Shown here in pieces: positions 1 through 8,184 of a DNA stretch of 64,000 nt (position 1 is the first letter of the stretch; each line of letters starts with the position of its first letter). This DNA comes from Aquaspirillum sp. LM1 (GTDB lineage: Bacteria; Pseudomonadota; Gammaproteobacteria; Burkholderiales; Aquaspirillaceae): NCBI RefSeq assembly GCF_002002905.1, contig NZ_CP019509.1:2723001-2787000 (forward strand). Direction: 5' to 3'. Below the pieces are notes generated by a model. It worked only from the letters and a program-made list of their open reading frames with translations, was not told where the DNA came from and did no database searches. A program made the position numbers and the translations under genes.

Positions 1-43
1 TGCCGACAGCATGGCATCGCGTCCGGCTTCATGCGATGATTAA
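1..43 (+). other. Possible 3' end of an upstream gene
   Basis: One frame from position 2 stays open to a TAA at 41-43, encoding a short tail ending in Cys-Asp-Asp. It could be the last codons of a gene that lies before the window, since secB follows 40 bases later with its own start. The stretch is too short to recognise a family, and a chance open frame cannot be excluded. Confidence 0.2.
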
Positions 44-82
44 GCCCTTTTCTTTTATCCGCTTTTTTACTGAGACCCTGTC

Positions 83-532
83 ATGAGCGAACAAGACCTG
101 AACCCGGCATTTTCCATCGAAAAAATCTACGTCAAAGACCTGTCGCTGGAAGTCCCGCACGCCCCGGCCATTTTTCTGGAGCGTGAGCAGCCGGAAATCG
201 ACCTGCAACTGGCCACCGCAGGCCAGGCGCTGGAAGACGGTGTGTTTGAAGCCGTGATTACCGTGACCGTGACCGCCAAGCTGGGCGAGAAGGTGATGTT
301 CCTGGTAGAAGCCGCCCAGGCTGGCATTTTCCAGATCCGCAATGTGCCGGAAGAAGACATCAGCGGCATTCTGGCCGTGGCCTGCCCGAACATCCTGTTC
401 CCGTATGCGCGCGAAACCGTGTCCGACGTGGTCACCCGCGCCGGCTTCCCGCCGGTGCTGCTCACCCCGATCAACTTCGAATCGCTGTACGCCCAGCAGA
501 TGGCAGCGCAAGACGGCGATGCAACGCATTAA
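83..532 (+). CDS. secB: Protein-export chaperone SecB
   Basis: Cytosolic chaperone that holds pre-proteins unfolded and hands them to SecA for Sec-dependent export. The 149-residue acidic product has the usual SecB length. It carries the family signatures: an N-terminal segment like [16 protein letters not shown], the central [16 protein letters not shown] beta strand, and the C-terminal [11 protein letters not shown] and [18 protein letters not shown] segments. The start is the ATG after an intergenic stretch. The stop overlaps the next gene by 14 bases, so translation of the two may be coupled. A full-length, ordinary copy. Confidence 0.97.
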   Translation: MSEQDLNPAFSIEKIYVKDLSLEVPHAPAIFLEREQPEIDLQLATAGQALEDGVFEAVITVTVTAKLGEKVMFLVEAAQAGIFQIRNVPEEDISGILAVACPNILFPYARETVSDVVTRAGFPPVLLTPINFESLYAQQMAAQDGDATH

Positions 533-962
533 GCTGATCAGCGCCGTGGCGCTGCTGGGGATGGCCACCGCAGCGCAGGCGCTGGAATTCCGTTCGGTCA
601 AGGCGCATGGGGCCATCATGCACGAAGCGCCGTGGGCCAGCTCGAAAAAGCTTTATGTGCTCAGCCAGGGCTATCCGGTGGAAGTGATCGGCAGCCAGCC
701 CGACTGGGCGCGGGTGCGCGATATGGCCGGTGGCGTGGCGTGGATGCCAGTGTCCAGCCTGAGCAGCCAGCGCACCGTGGTGGTGTCGGCGGCCCGCGCC
801 GAACTGCGGCGCAGCCCGGACAGCAAGGCACCGCTGGCATTTGCCGCTGCCAAGGATGTGGTGCTGACCCTGGTCGAACCGCCAAAATCCGGCTGGGTGA
901 AGGTTCGCCATGCCGATGGCAGCAGTGGCTACGGCCCGATTTCGGCGTTCTGGGGGCTGTAG
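519..962 (+). CDS. Secreted SH3-domain protein
   Basis: Product of 147 residues with a clear signal peptide ([21 protein letters not shown], cleavage expected after AQA) followed by a bacterial SH3-like region. The region has repeated hallmarks such as the [12 protein letters not shown] opening, a turn with [17 protein letters not shown], and [10 protein letters not shown], then a second similar unit near the C-terminus. It is probably periplasmic; bacterial SH3 domains often bind peptidoglycan or protein partners. I chose the internal ATG at 519 rather than the far upstream one because everything before it lies in another frame of secB and lacks family character. It overlaps the secB stop by 14 bases and ends 6 bases before gpsA, so the three genes look like one operon. 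The exact function is unknown. Confidence 0.85.
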   Translation: MQRIKLISAVALLGMATAAQALEFRSVKAHGAIMHEAPWASSKKLYVLSQGYPVEVIGSQPDWARVRDMAGGVAWMPVSSLSSQRTVVVSAARAELRRSPDSKAPLAFAAAKDVVLTLVEPPKSGWVKVRHADGSSGYGPISAFWGL

Positions 963-968
963 GCGGCG

Positions 969-1976
969 ATGAAACTGAGCATTTTTGGTGCCGGAGCCTG
1001 GGGCACAGCTTTGGCCGTGGCACTGGCTGGGGAACATCAGGTCACGCTTTGGGCCCGCGATGCGGCACTGATCGACACCCTGCGCGACACCCGGCGCAAT
1101 CCGCGCTATCTGCCGGAAGCCCGGTTGCCCGAGTCTTTGCAGCTGACCGCCGACTTTGCCGTGGCCGCCAACACCGACCTGGCCCTGGTGGTTACCCCGA
1201 TTGCCGGCCTGCGCCCCACCCTGCAGCGCTTGCTGACCGAGCGCGGCGCTGCCCTGCCGCCGGTGCTGTGGGCTTGCAAGGGCTTCGAGGCCGGCACCGG
1301 CCTGCTGCCGCATGAAGTGGCAGCGCAGGTGCTGCCGGCAGGCGCCGCGTGCGGGGCCTTGTCTGGCCCCAGTTTTGCCAAGGAAGTGGCCGAGGGCCTG
1401 CCTTCGGCGGTGACGCTGGCGATGACACATCCGGCACTGGCGCGCCAGCTGGCCCGCCAGTTGCACACCCGCCTGCTGCGCCTGTACGCCAACGACGACC
1501 TGACCGGGGTGGAAGTGGGCGGCGCGGTAAAAAACGTGATGGCGATTGCCGCCGGGGTGGCCGACGGCCTGCAGTGTGGCCACAATGCCCGCGCCGCACT
1601 GCTGACCCGTGGCCTGGCCGAAATCAGCCGGCTGACCCAGGCGCTGGGCGGCCAGCCGGCCACGCTGATGGGCCTGTCTGGACTGGGCGACCTGATCCTG
1701 ACCTGCACCGGCAATCTGTCGCGCAACCGTCGGGTGGGCATGTTGCTGGCAGAAGGCCGCACGCTGGACGATATTCTGGCCTCGCTGGGCCATGTGGCAG
1801 AAGGCGTACCCACCGCCAGGGAAACCCTGGCCCGCGCCCAGGCGCTGGGGGTGGATATGCCGATTACCGCCGGGGTGTGCGCCATGTTGTTCGAGCACGC
1901 CAGCCCACACGCGGTGGTGGCAGCCTTGCTGGAGCGCGCCCCCAAGGCAGAAGACGGCAGCGGGCTGCTGGGCTAG
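969..1976 (+). CDS. gpsA: Glycerol-3-phosphate dehydrogenase [NAD(P)+]
   Basis: Reduces dihydroxyacetone phosphate to sn-glycerol 3-phosphate, the backbone for phospholipid synthesis, in the cytosol. At 335 residues it has the normal length. The N-terminal Rossmann motif [10 protein letters not shown] is at residues 7-16. Mid-protein signatures include [16 protein letters not shown], the [12 protein letters not shown] helix with the catalytic Lys, and the substrate-binding segment [14 protein letters not shown] with the following SRNRRVG. It begins 6 bases after the SH3-domain gene. The secB-gpsA neighbourhood is common in proteobacteria. Nothing unusual was seen. Confidence 0.97.
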   Translation: MKLSIFGAGAWGTALAVALAGEHQVTLWARDAALIDTLRDTRRNPRYLPEARLPESLQLTADFAVAANTDLALVVTPIAGLRPTLQRLLTERGAALPPVLWACKGFEAGTGLLPHEVAAQVLPAGAACGALSGPSFAKEVAEGLPSAVTLAMTHPALARQLARQLHTRLLRLYANDDLTGVEVGGAVKNVMAIAAGVADGLQCGHNARAALLTRGLAEISRLTQALGGQPATLMGLSGLGDLILTCTGNLSRNRRVGMLLAEGRTLDDILASLGHVAEGVPTARETLARAQALGVDMPITAGVCAMLFEHASPHAVVAALLERAPKAEDGSGLLG

Positions 1977-2106
1977 CACTGAGCCACCGCTCTCGTCGTC
2001 AGTCGCCATGATATGAACCGATGATTGGCACAGATACCCACGGTCAGCGCGCGAGTATTTCAACGGGACGGCCTCGACCGCTGTCGGCATGAACCTCACC
2101 CGACGT

Positions 2107-2750
2107 GTCGTTCCCGCGCAGGCGGGAACCCAGACCGCACCACCGCGTGCGCCGTAGGCGTGGCGCATGGCGGGGGACAGTCGTGAGCACTCATACCCGA
2201 TGCACGCTGTGGATGCCCCTGGATTCCCGCCTGCGCGGGAATGACGGGGTGGAATGCGGCAGGTGGTTCGCTGTGGCTAGGTAAGGCTTTGTTTTAAAAA
2301 ATTAAACCAGAGCACCCATCGGAGACTAATCTTTCTCTGGCATGAGTTTCACCCACTTGTCGTTCCCGCGCAGGCGGGAACCCAGACCGCGCCACCGCGT
2401 GCGCCGTGGGCGTTGGGCGTGGCGTGGTGGTGGTGAGCGCACACCCCCGCTGCGCGCTGTGGATACCCCTGGATTCCCGCCTACGCGGGAATGACGGGGT
2501 CGAGTGCGGCAGGTGGTTCGCTGTGGCTAGGTAAGGCTTTGTTTTAAAAAATTAAACCAGAGCACCCATCGGAGGCTAATCTTTCTCTGGCATGAGTTTC
2601 ACCCACTTGTCGTTCCCGCGCAGGCGGGAACCCAGACCGCACCACAGCGTGCGCCGTGGGAAGCTTTAGCATGGCGGGGCGGTGGTGAGCGCACGCACCC
2701 GCTGCGCGCTGTGGATACCCCTGGATTCCCGCCTGCGCGGGAATGACGGG
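2107..2750. repeat. Tandem dRS3-like intergenic repeat array (three units)
   Basis: The 970-base gap between gpsA and the asparaginase-like gene holds three direct repeats with a period of about 250 bases. Each unit opens with a 20-base palindrome GTTCCC-N8-GGGAAC (2110-2129, 2362-2381, 2612-2631) and closes with ATTCCC-N8-GGGAAT (2223-2242, 2473-2492, 2725-2744). About 95 bases of GC-rich sequence lie between the two palindromes. The units are joined by a nearly identical AT-rich linker (about 2262-2361 and 2512-2611), and a decayed linker copy follows the third unit. ATTCCC-N8-GGGAAT is the published form of the Neisseria dRS3 element, which flanks RS sequences in neisserial intergenic mosaic elements. 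I see no gene here. Confidence 0.85.
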
Positions 2751-2949
2751 ACAGGGCGCGGAAGACTGTTCGCTGTGGCAAAGTAAGGTTTTGTTTTAAC
2801 AGAAATTAAATCAAGATACCCGGCATAAACTTGCTCGCATGAACCCTTGTGTTTCAACGTGACTGACGACTAGGTGCGATGCCCGACCCGGTAAGCCGGG
2901 TGTCGCCCCCATACTTTCTTATTTCCCCATCCTGATTGACCCCCATTTC

Positions 2950-4533
2950 ATGCATCTTGCCATTCTCAATACTGGCGGCACCATCAGTTGCGTGGGCCAG
3001 CCGCTGGCACCGATGGGCGCAGCGGCGTTTGCCCAGGCCTGCATGGCCCAGCTTAATCCGGCCTTGCTGGCGCAGCATCCTGATTTGCAGCTGAGTTATC
3101 TCACCGGGCTGGCGTTTCCCGACTCGGCCAGCGGCACGCTGGATAGCACCAATCTGCAGCCGCGTGACTGGTGTCTGATTGCCGAAGTGATTTTGCGCCA
3201 TTACACCGATTACGATGGCTGGGTGATCCTGCATGGCACCGATACGCTGGATGCCACCGCCGCCGCCTTGCCATTATTGCTGTCGCGCTTCAGTGCTGAA
3301 GGGTTTGCCCTGGCGGCGCTGTCACGCCCGATTATTCTGACCGGTTCGCAGCTGCCGCTGTGGCAGCAAGCTGCCGACGGGCAATTATTGCTGCACCCGT
3401 ATAGCGATGCGCTGCAAAATCTGAGCGGTGCCGTGGCAGCGGCGCAAAGCGGGCTGACCGGGGTGGGGGTGTTTTTCAACCGGCAGCTGTGGCCGGCCAG
3501 CCGGGTGCGCAAGGTACATACCGAACACTTTGCGGCGTTTGCCGCCCCCAATGCTCCGGCGCTGGCACAGTACGGCATTCAGCCGCAGCTGCATGCGGCG
3601 TACTGGCCCGCCGCCCCAGCCAGCCCGGCCATCAGCCTGGAGCAGCCGGCGGTTCGTCAGGCGCTGTGCGCCCAGCTGGCGGCAGTGCAAGCCGGTTTGC
3701 CGCAGGTGCCCGTCACACTGTTCAGTGCGTTTCCCGCCACCTTCAACCCGGCCCTTGGCCAGGCCTGGCTGGCCGAGATGTTCCGCGCCGGCCTGGCACT
3801 GGGGGTAAAAGGCGTGGTGTTGCAGGGCTACGGCGCGGGCAACTTCCCGTCCGGGCATGTGCAGCAACCGGCAGCGGGGGCCATGTATCAGGCCTTGCAA
3901 CAGGCACAGGCGCAAGGCGTGGTGGTGGTCGGCAGCACCCAGACGCCACAAGGCGGGGTGATGCAGCACAGCTATGCCGCCGGGGCCTGGCAGGCCGAGG
4001 TGGGGGTGCTCAATCCGGCTGACCTGACGCCCATGGCGGCGCTGGTCAAGCTGAGCCTGCTGCTGGCGATGCAAGCGCATCACGGCTGGTCGCTGGCGAC
4101 GGTCAAGCGGCTGTTCCAGCAAAATCTGCTGGGCGAAATGCACAGCGTCAACCGCCTGGACAGCCGCAGCCAGCCCAGCCTGCTGCCTGGTCAGGCGCTC
4201 ACCGCGCTGGATGGCAGCGCCGAGTGCGTCAACCATCCGCAGCATGGCCTGCAGCTGTGGCAGCACCCGCCCGGTCAGCCGCGCCAGTTGCTCTGGCAGG
4301 CGCTGTCCAGCAACACGCTGGCCCAGGCCCGACGGCCACTGCGCTTGACGCTACAGCGGAATGGCACGCTGCAACTGAGCGATGGCCAGGGGCTGTCGGT
4401 GTGGCAACGCAGCGGCTGCGCCACCCAGGCGGCGGTACTCAGCCTGGACGGCAGCGCCAGTGAAGGCAATCTGGCCCTGTGCGTGTACGATGCCGCCAGC
4501 GGCCAGTGGGTCTGGCAGTTGTATCCGGAATAA
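2950..4533 (+). CDS. Asparaginase/glutaminase-family protein with long C-terminal extension
   Basis: The N-terminal 330 residues match the asparaginase fold: the first catalytic-threonine motif ILNTGGTIS at residues 4-12, the second motif HGTDTLDATAAAL near residue 95, and LTGSQLP shortly after. The expected reaction is hydrolysis of asparagine (or a related amide) to aspartate and ammonia. No signal peptide is visible, so it should be cytosolic. The protein is 527 residues long against about 330-350 for ordinary type I/II enzymes. The last 180 or so residues, from about 345 on, contain a possible regulatory domain that I do not recognise. It stands alone after the repeat array, with 190 bases before the next gene, and has no obvious operon partners. 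Substrate preference cannot be read from the sequence. Confidence 0.8.
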   Translation: MHLAILNTGGTISCVGQPLAPMGAAAFAQACMAQLNPALLAQHPDLQLSYLTGLAFPDSASGTLDSTNLQPRDWCLIAEVILRHYTDYDGWVILHGTDTLDATAAALPLLLSRFSAEGFALAALSRPIILTGSQLPLWQQAADGQLLLHPYSDALQNLSGAVAAAQSGLTGVGVFFNRQLWPASRVRKVHTEHFAAFAAPNAPALAQYGIQPQLHAAYWPAAPASPAISLEQPAVRQALCAQLAAVQAGLPQVPVTLFSAFPATFNPALGQAWLAEMFRAGLALGVKGVVLQGYGAGNFPSGHVQQPAAGAMYQALQQAQAQGVVVVGSTQTPQGGVMQHSYAAGAWQAEVGVLNPADLTPMAALVKLSLLLAMQAHHGWSLATVKRLFQQNLLGEMHSVNRLDSRSQPSLLPGQALTALDGSAECVNHPQHGLQLWQHPPGQPRQLLWQALSSNTLAQARRPLRLTLQRNGTLQLSDGQGLSVWQRSGCATQAAVLSLDGSASEGNLALCVYDAASGQWVWQLYPE

Positions 4534-4724
4534 ATCCCCTCCGCTCGCGCCGGCCTGACCAGCACTTAAGTTGCATATGGGCGGGCGTGGGTGCGGTCTA
4601 GAATCGGCGCTGATTGCATTTGCGGAGCCGCTGCATATTGCTGGGCATCTGGGCCGATCAGGCCTGCATGTTTCTCACCTGACTGTGGCAGGCAAGGATT
4701 TTTTGATTTTTCAAGGAGCACACC

Positions 4725-5231
4725 ATGCACGCATCCCACTGGACACCCCGCCTGAGCGCCCTGTTGCTGGCCTTGGCCGCCAGCGCGGCCTCCGCTGCCG
4801 GCCTGAGCGTCAGCGTCAGCCAGAACCTGTCTGCCGACCCGGCAGAGGTGTGGCAGGAAATTGGCCGTTTTGGCCAGCTGGCCTGGCACCCCGCTGTCGC
4901 CACCACGGTGGTGCAGGGCAATCCGGAAAAAGTGGGGGCATTGCGTGAAGTCACGACGGTGGACGGCGCGGTGCTGGTGGAAAAACTGCTGGCCAACGCC
5001 CCACGCCAGCACAGCCTGCGCTACCAGATTGAACGCTCACCCTTGCCGGTCAGCGGCTATGTATCCACGCTGACGGTGAAGCCAGGCCGGTTTGGCGGCA
5101 GCACGGTGGTGTGGTCGTCGCAGTTTAAGCGCACGGCGGCCATTGATGATGCCGGTGCCAAAAAACTGGTGAGCGGAATCTACACCAGCGGCTTGCAGGC
5201 GCTGGTGCAGCGTTTTGGCAGCAGCGACTGA
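4725..5231 (+). CDS. Secreted SRPBCC (START/polyketide cyclase-like) protein
   Basis: Product of 168 residues with an N-terminal signal peptide (hydrophobic LLLALAASAASA, cleavage near residue 25). A SRPBCC-type domain follows, with the typical opening ...LSADPAEVWQEIGRFGQLAWHP, a central REVTTVDGAVLVEKLL strand pair and a C-terminal helix GIYTSGLQALVQRFG. Such domains form a helix-grip pocket for hydrophobic ligands, and the ligand here is unknown. A good ribosome binding site (AAGGAG) lies 8 bases before the ATG. The convergent neighbour ends 5 bases downstream. Confidence 0.75.
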   Translation: MHASHWTPRLSALLLALAASAASAAGLSVSVSQNLSADPAEVWQEIGRFGQLAWHPAVATTVVQGNPEKVGALREVTTVDGAVLVEKLLANAPRQHSLRYQIERSPLPVSGYVSTLTVKPGRFGGSTVVWSSQFKRTAAIDDAGAKKLVSGIYTSGLQALVQRFGSSD

Positions 5232-5236
5232 GCGCG

Positions 5237-6040
5237 TCAGCCGTGCAGCAGCTTCCATAGCAGTTGCGTGGCAGTCAGGATCATCACCCCGGCAAAAGCT
5301 TTTTTCAGCTTGGCCACCGGCAAACGGTGCGCCAGCCGGGCACCAATGGGTGCCGTGCGCATGGTGATCAGGCACAGGGTGGCCACTGCCGGCAAGTACA
5401 CAAAGCCAGCGGAATACGCCGGCAAGCCAGCGCGGCCCCAGCCGCTAAGCATGTAGCCCAGCGCGCCTGACAGTGCGATCGGCCAGCCCAGCGCGGCGCT
5501 GGTGGCAATCGCCCGCTGCATCGGCACATTGCACCAGGTCATGAACGGCACACTCATCGAACCGCCGCCAATGCCAACAAAACTGGAAATCAGCCCAATC
5601 AGCCCACCTACCCCGCTCAGGCCCAGCACGCCGGGCAGCGCCCGCCCGCCCTTGGGTTTGGCATCCAGCAGCATCTGCGCGGCAATCACGTAGGCATACA
5701 GCACAAAAAACCAGCGCAGTTCCCGGCTGGGCAACCAGCCGGCTACCTGAGTGCCCAGCAGGGTACCCAGCACAATGGGCGGGGCAAAACGGCGCACAAT
5801 GGCCCAGTCCACCGCGCCATGCTGATGGTGGGCGCGCACTGAGGCAAAGCTGGTGAATACCATCACCGCCAGCGAGGTGCCCAGCGCCAGATGCTGCACG
5901 TCCTGGGTCATGCCGCTGCCTTCCATCACCCACACCAGCACCGGCACCAGAATCAGCCCGCCGCCCACGCCCAGCAGCCCGGCCAGAATGCCGGCCACCA
6001 CGCCCATGCCGGCCAGCGCCAGCAACATTGTCCAGGTCAT
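5237..6040 (-). CDS. TauE/SafE-family membrane transporter
   Basis: A 267-residue polytopic inner-membrane protein of the TauE/SafE (DUF81) family, usually linked to export of sulfite or other small sulfur-containing or organic anions. Family hallmarks are the glycine-rich GILAGLLGVGGGLILVPVL near the N-terminus and the internally repeated ISSFVGIGGGSMSVPFMTW, each followed by a conserved hydrophobic helix. About eight membrane segments can be counted. It lies 13 bases downstream of the 5-FCL gene on the same strand and is probably co-transcribed with it. The substrate cannot be inferred. Confidence 0.85.
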   Translation of the reverse strand: MTWTMLLALAGMGVVAGILAGLLGVGGGLILVPVLVWVMEGSGMTQDVQHLALGTSLAVMVFTSFASVRAHHQHGAVDWAIVRRFAPPIVLGTLLGTQVAGWLPSRELRWFFVLYAYVIAAQMLLDAKPKGGRALPGVLGLSGVGGLIGLISSFVGIGGGSMSVPFMTWCNVPMQRAIATSAALGWPIALSGALGYMLSGWGRAGLPAYSAGFVYLPAVATLCLITMRTAPIGARLAHRLPVAKLKKAFAGVMILTATQLLWKLLHG

Positions 6041-6053
6041 GTGTTGTCTCCGT

Positions 6054-6644
6054 TCAGGGGCGGCGCACCCGTTGCACGCCGTGTTCGGTCAGGATGGCGT
6101 CCAGACGTTGATCCCAGTCTTCCACTGGCACGCAGTCGAGTTTTTGCGCGCGATACGCCACGCCAATCAGCCGGGGGCAGCCAGGCCGGTGCGCCCAGCG
6201 TGCCAGCGTGCTGTCGTAAAAGCCGCCGCCCTGGCCCAGCCGGCGACCGGCGTCGTCAAACCCGAGCAAGGGCAGCAGCAGATGGGTGGCGTGCGCCAGC
6301 GGCACCCGTGGCCCCAGGCATTCGGCAATGCCGTAGCGGTTATTGCGCCAGCGCGGATGGGCGGTCAGTTCGGTGAAGGTCAGTTGCCGGCCTCGGGCCG
6401 GCACCACGGGCAACAGCACCCGACAGCCGCGCTGCAGCGCAGCGGCCAGCAGCGGGCGGGTGTCCAGCTCGCTGCCGCTGGTCAGGTAGGCGGCCAGGGT
6501 ATGGCCGGGGCGCAGCCAGCGGCGGGCATGCCGGGCCACGGCCAGCGCCGCCTGACGGCGAAAGCGCGGCGACAGCGCCCGACGCCGACGCCGCAGCTCG
6601 GCGCGCAGCTCGGATTTGGCCACCGCAATGGCAGAGTCGGTCAT
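6054..6644 (-). CDS. 5-formyltetrahydrofolate cyclo-ligase
   Basis: Converts 5-formyl-THF to 5,10-methenyl-THF using ATP, salvaging folate in the cytosol (ygfA/MTHFS family). The 196-residue length fits. Visible signatures are the basic N-terminal helix SELRAELRRRRRAL, the LLLPLLGFDDAGRRLGQGGG stretch with the family motif GQGGGFYD, and the C-terminal VEDWDQRLD. It follows the 6S RNA gene downstream of zapA, the same order as the ssrS-ygfA locus of E. coli. The order supports both the enzyme and the RNA assignment. Confidence 0.93.
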   Translation of the reverse strand: MTDSAIAVAKSELRAELRRRRRALSPRFRRQAALAVARHARRWLRPGHTLAAYLTSGSELDTRPLLAAALQRGCRVLLPVVPARGRQLTFTELTAHPRWRNNRYGIAECLGPRVPLAHATHLLLPLLGFDDAGRRLGQGGGFYDSTLARWAHRPGCPRLIGVAYRAQKLDCVPVEDWDQRLDAILTEHGVQRVRRP

Positions 6645-6677
6645 GGGCAGGCCCTTTACTCGGCGTCAGAAAAACAT

Positions 6678-6709
6678 AACGCCTTGTGTGGCAAGCCACA
6701 CAAGGCGTT
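6678..6709 (-). terminator. Rho-independent terminator after 6S RNA
   Basis: A perfect 15-base-pair inverted repeat (AACGCCTTGTGTGGC and its complement) with a 2-base centre. On the minus strand it is followed, 3 bases on, by TTTTT. It ends the 6S RNA transcript before the 5-FCL start at 6644; some read-through could feed that gene. Confidence 0.8.
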
Positions 6710-6711
6710 GA

Positions 6712-6892
6712 ATGGGGTCCCCCGCGAATGCCGATCCGACCGGTCATCCTGAACCTTGCGGATCAGGGGGTCGCCGGCTTTGCACGTTGGGCACACCGGA
6801 CTATGCGGCGCGACACGCTTGTGCAAGGGTGCTGGCAACCAGTTACCAACTATTGGTTCAAGGAATTTAAGCCGTTCCGAACACCGCAGGGG
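6712..6892 (-). ncRNA. ssrS: 6S RNA
   Basis: The minus strand between zapA and the 5-FCL gene has the features of 6S RNA, which binds the sigma-70 holoenzyme by mimicking an open promoter. The 5' segment CCCCTGCGGTGTTCGG can pair with the 3' segment GGCATTCGCGGGGG to form the closing stem. The conserved CTTGAACC element follows within about 40 bases of the 5' end, as in other proteobacterial 6S RNAs. Total length is about 180 bases, and a strong terminator follows. Synteny (zapA-ssrS-5FCL) agrees. The exact ends are estimates. Confidence 0.85.
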
Positions 6893-6916
6893 AAAAAGAA
6901 CTGTGACGAACATCGG

Positions 6917-7237
6917 TTAAAACAAGCGATTTTGCTCCAACATTGCTTGATCGATGGTTTCGTTCATGGCCTCTATCTTACGCTGGATTTGCTCGATCTC
7001 CAAGCCCGATGTGTCGGCTTCGTATTCGCGCATCAGTTTCAGATAGTCGTGGGTGAGGTTCAGGGCAGCAATAATGGCAATTTTGTCCACCTCCACCACC
7101 CGGCCCACGTCGCGCACGGTCAGCATGCGCTGCTCCAGCAGGGCCACCGCCGCCACCAGCGATTCCTGCTCTTCCTGCGGACAGCCCACCGCAAAACGGC
7201 GGCCCAGCAGGCTGACTTCAATATGCACCTGACTCAT
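6917..7237 (-). CDS. zapA: Cell division protein ZapA
   Basis: A small cytosolic FtsZ-binding protein that bundles protofilaments at the Z-ring. The 106-residue product has the N-terminal beta hairpin MSQVHIEVSLLGRRFAVGCP followed by EEQESLVAAVALLEQRM. It continues into a central helix with the family-typical DKIAIIAALNLTHDYLKL and a C-terminal coiled coil. Its start codon overlaps the stop of the upstream zapB-like gene (ATGA), so the two are translationally coupled. The 6S RNA gene follows. Confidence 0.95.
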   Translation of the reverse strand: MSQVHIEVSLLGRRFAVGCPQEEQESLVAAVALLEQRMLTVRDVGRVVEVDKIAIIAALNLTHDYLKLMREYEADTSGLEIEQIQRKIEAMNETIDQAMLEQNRLF

Positions 7238-7434
7238 GCGCTTCCTTCTGGCAGACGGGCAAGCAAATTCTCAATCCGCGCCCGGGTTTCCTCGACCTTG
7301 TATTTCAGGTCGCGGTTTTCCACCTCGCGCGCGGCCAGGGCGTCGCGCAACTGGTTATTGTCCAGGCGCAACTGTCGGCACAGCTCGGCAAGCTGCAGGA
7401 TTTTACCGTGAAGAAGGTCGAGTTCAGCGTCCAT
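7234..7434 (-). CDS. ZapB/TIGR02449-like coiled-coil protein
   Basis: A 66-residue protein that is nearly all heptad-repeat coiled coil (MDAELDLLHGKILQLAEL...NNQLRDALAAREVENRDLKYKVEETRARIENLLARL). It is placed directly before zapA with an ATGA overlap, the usual position of TIGR02449/ZapB-like division proteins in beta- and gammaproteobacteria. The ATG at 7434 was chosen over an upstream one at 7470 because the extra residues do not continue the coiled coil. It likely acts with ZapA at the division site; that role is inferred from family and context. Confidence 0.8.
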   Translation of the reverse strand: MDAELDLLHGKILQLAELCRQLRLDNNQLRDALAAREVENRDLKYKVEETRARIENLLARLPEGSA

Positions 7435-7466
7435 GCATCGCACTATACGGCCCAGCCATGCAAGCG

Positions 7467-7991
7467 TCAAACCGGCGCTTTCAGCACCAGCGGCAGGCCG
7501 GCAGCCACCAGCGTCACCCGCTGGCAGCGCGCCGCCACGGCCTGATTCAGCCAGCCCAGTTCATCGACAAACCAGCGGGTCACCGCGCCCATCGGCACCA
7601 CGCCCCAGCCAATTTCATTGCTGACCAGCACCAGCTCTCCCGGCAAATCGGGCAACGCCGCCAGCAATGCGTCGCGCTCGCGCTGCCAGCGCGCTTCGTC
7701 CGCGCCCTCTTCGGTTAAAAACCCGGCCAGCCACAGGGTCAGACAGTCCAGCAAAATCAGCCGCTCGGCGCTGGCGTTGGCCTGCAGCGCCGCCGCCAGG
7801 CTGGGCGGCTGTTCAATCAGCGCCCAGTGCGCCGGGCGGCGCGCCCGGTGAATGGCCACCCGCCGGGCAAACTCGGCATCGCCAACCTGGGCCGTGGCCA
7901 GGTAGCTGACCGGCCCCGGCCAGGCCAGCGCGGCGGCCTCGGCCAGCCGGCTTTTGCCACTGCGGGCACCGCCGATGAAAAACTGTGACAT
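7467..7991 (-). CDS. cobU: Adenosylcobinamide kinase/adenosylcobinamide-phosphate guanylyltransferase
   Basis: Bifunctional enzyme of the cobalamin nucleotide-loop pathway: it phosphorylates adenosylcobinamide and then transfers GMP to give AdoCbi-GDP for CobS. The start MSQFFIGGARSGKS contains the P-loop GGARSGKS at residues 6-13. The signature VSNEIGWGVVPMGAVTRWF and the LGWLNQ segment are typical of CobU/CobP. The upstream ATG at 8033 was rejected because the added 14 residues precede the conserved beginning. Its partners cobT, cobC and cobS are 40 kb away on the other side of the metallophore island. Confidence 0.94.
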   Translation of the reverse strand: MSQFFIGGARSGKSRLAEAAALAWPGPVSYLATAQVGDAEFARRVAIHRARRPAHWALIEQPPSLAAALQANASAERLILLDCLTLWLAGFLTEEGADEARWQRERDALLAALPDLPGELVLVSNEIGWGVVPMGAVTRWFVDELGWLNQAVAARCQRVTLVAAGLPLVLKAPV

Positions 7992-8037
7992 GACATCGCT
8001 TCCAGACAAAGCCATAGTATACGGGCTGGCCATTCAG

Positions 8038-8079
8038 GCATCCGGCCCGATTCACAGCGCTGCGAACCGGGCCGGATGC
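8038..8079. repeat. 12-bp inverted repeat upstream of cobU
   Basis: Perfect arms GCATCCGGCCCG (8038-8049) and CGGGCCGGATGC (8068-8079) separated by 18 bases. It lies between cobU and the island's first gene, at the left edge of the accessory region. There is no following T-run in either direction, so it could be an operator, a weak terminator or a boundary relic. A TATACT -10-like hexamer for cobU sits at 8016-8021 on the minus strand. Confidence 0.5.
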
Positions 8080-8184
8080 CAGCGATGAATGCGCAGTGAT
8101 TCAAGCGGCCGCAGGAGTCGATGGTTTTTCCAGCACTTCCGTAGCAGAATCAGTGACCCGACTCATTCACCCCGCTTATTCGCC

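Noticed and set aside
471-2168. Long open frame on the minus strand opposite secB and gpsA
   Set aside because: It is Gln/His/Arg-rich and follows the codon pattern of the genes on the other strand. It spans three recognisable genes and has no family features.
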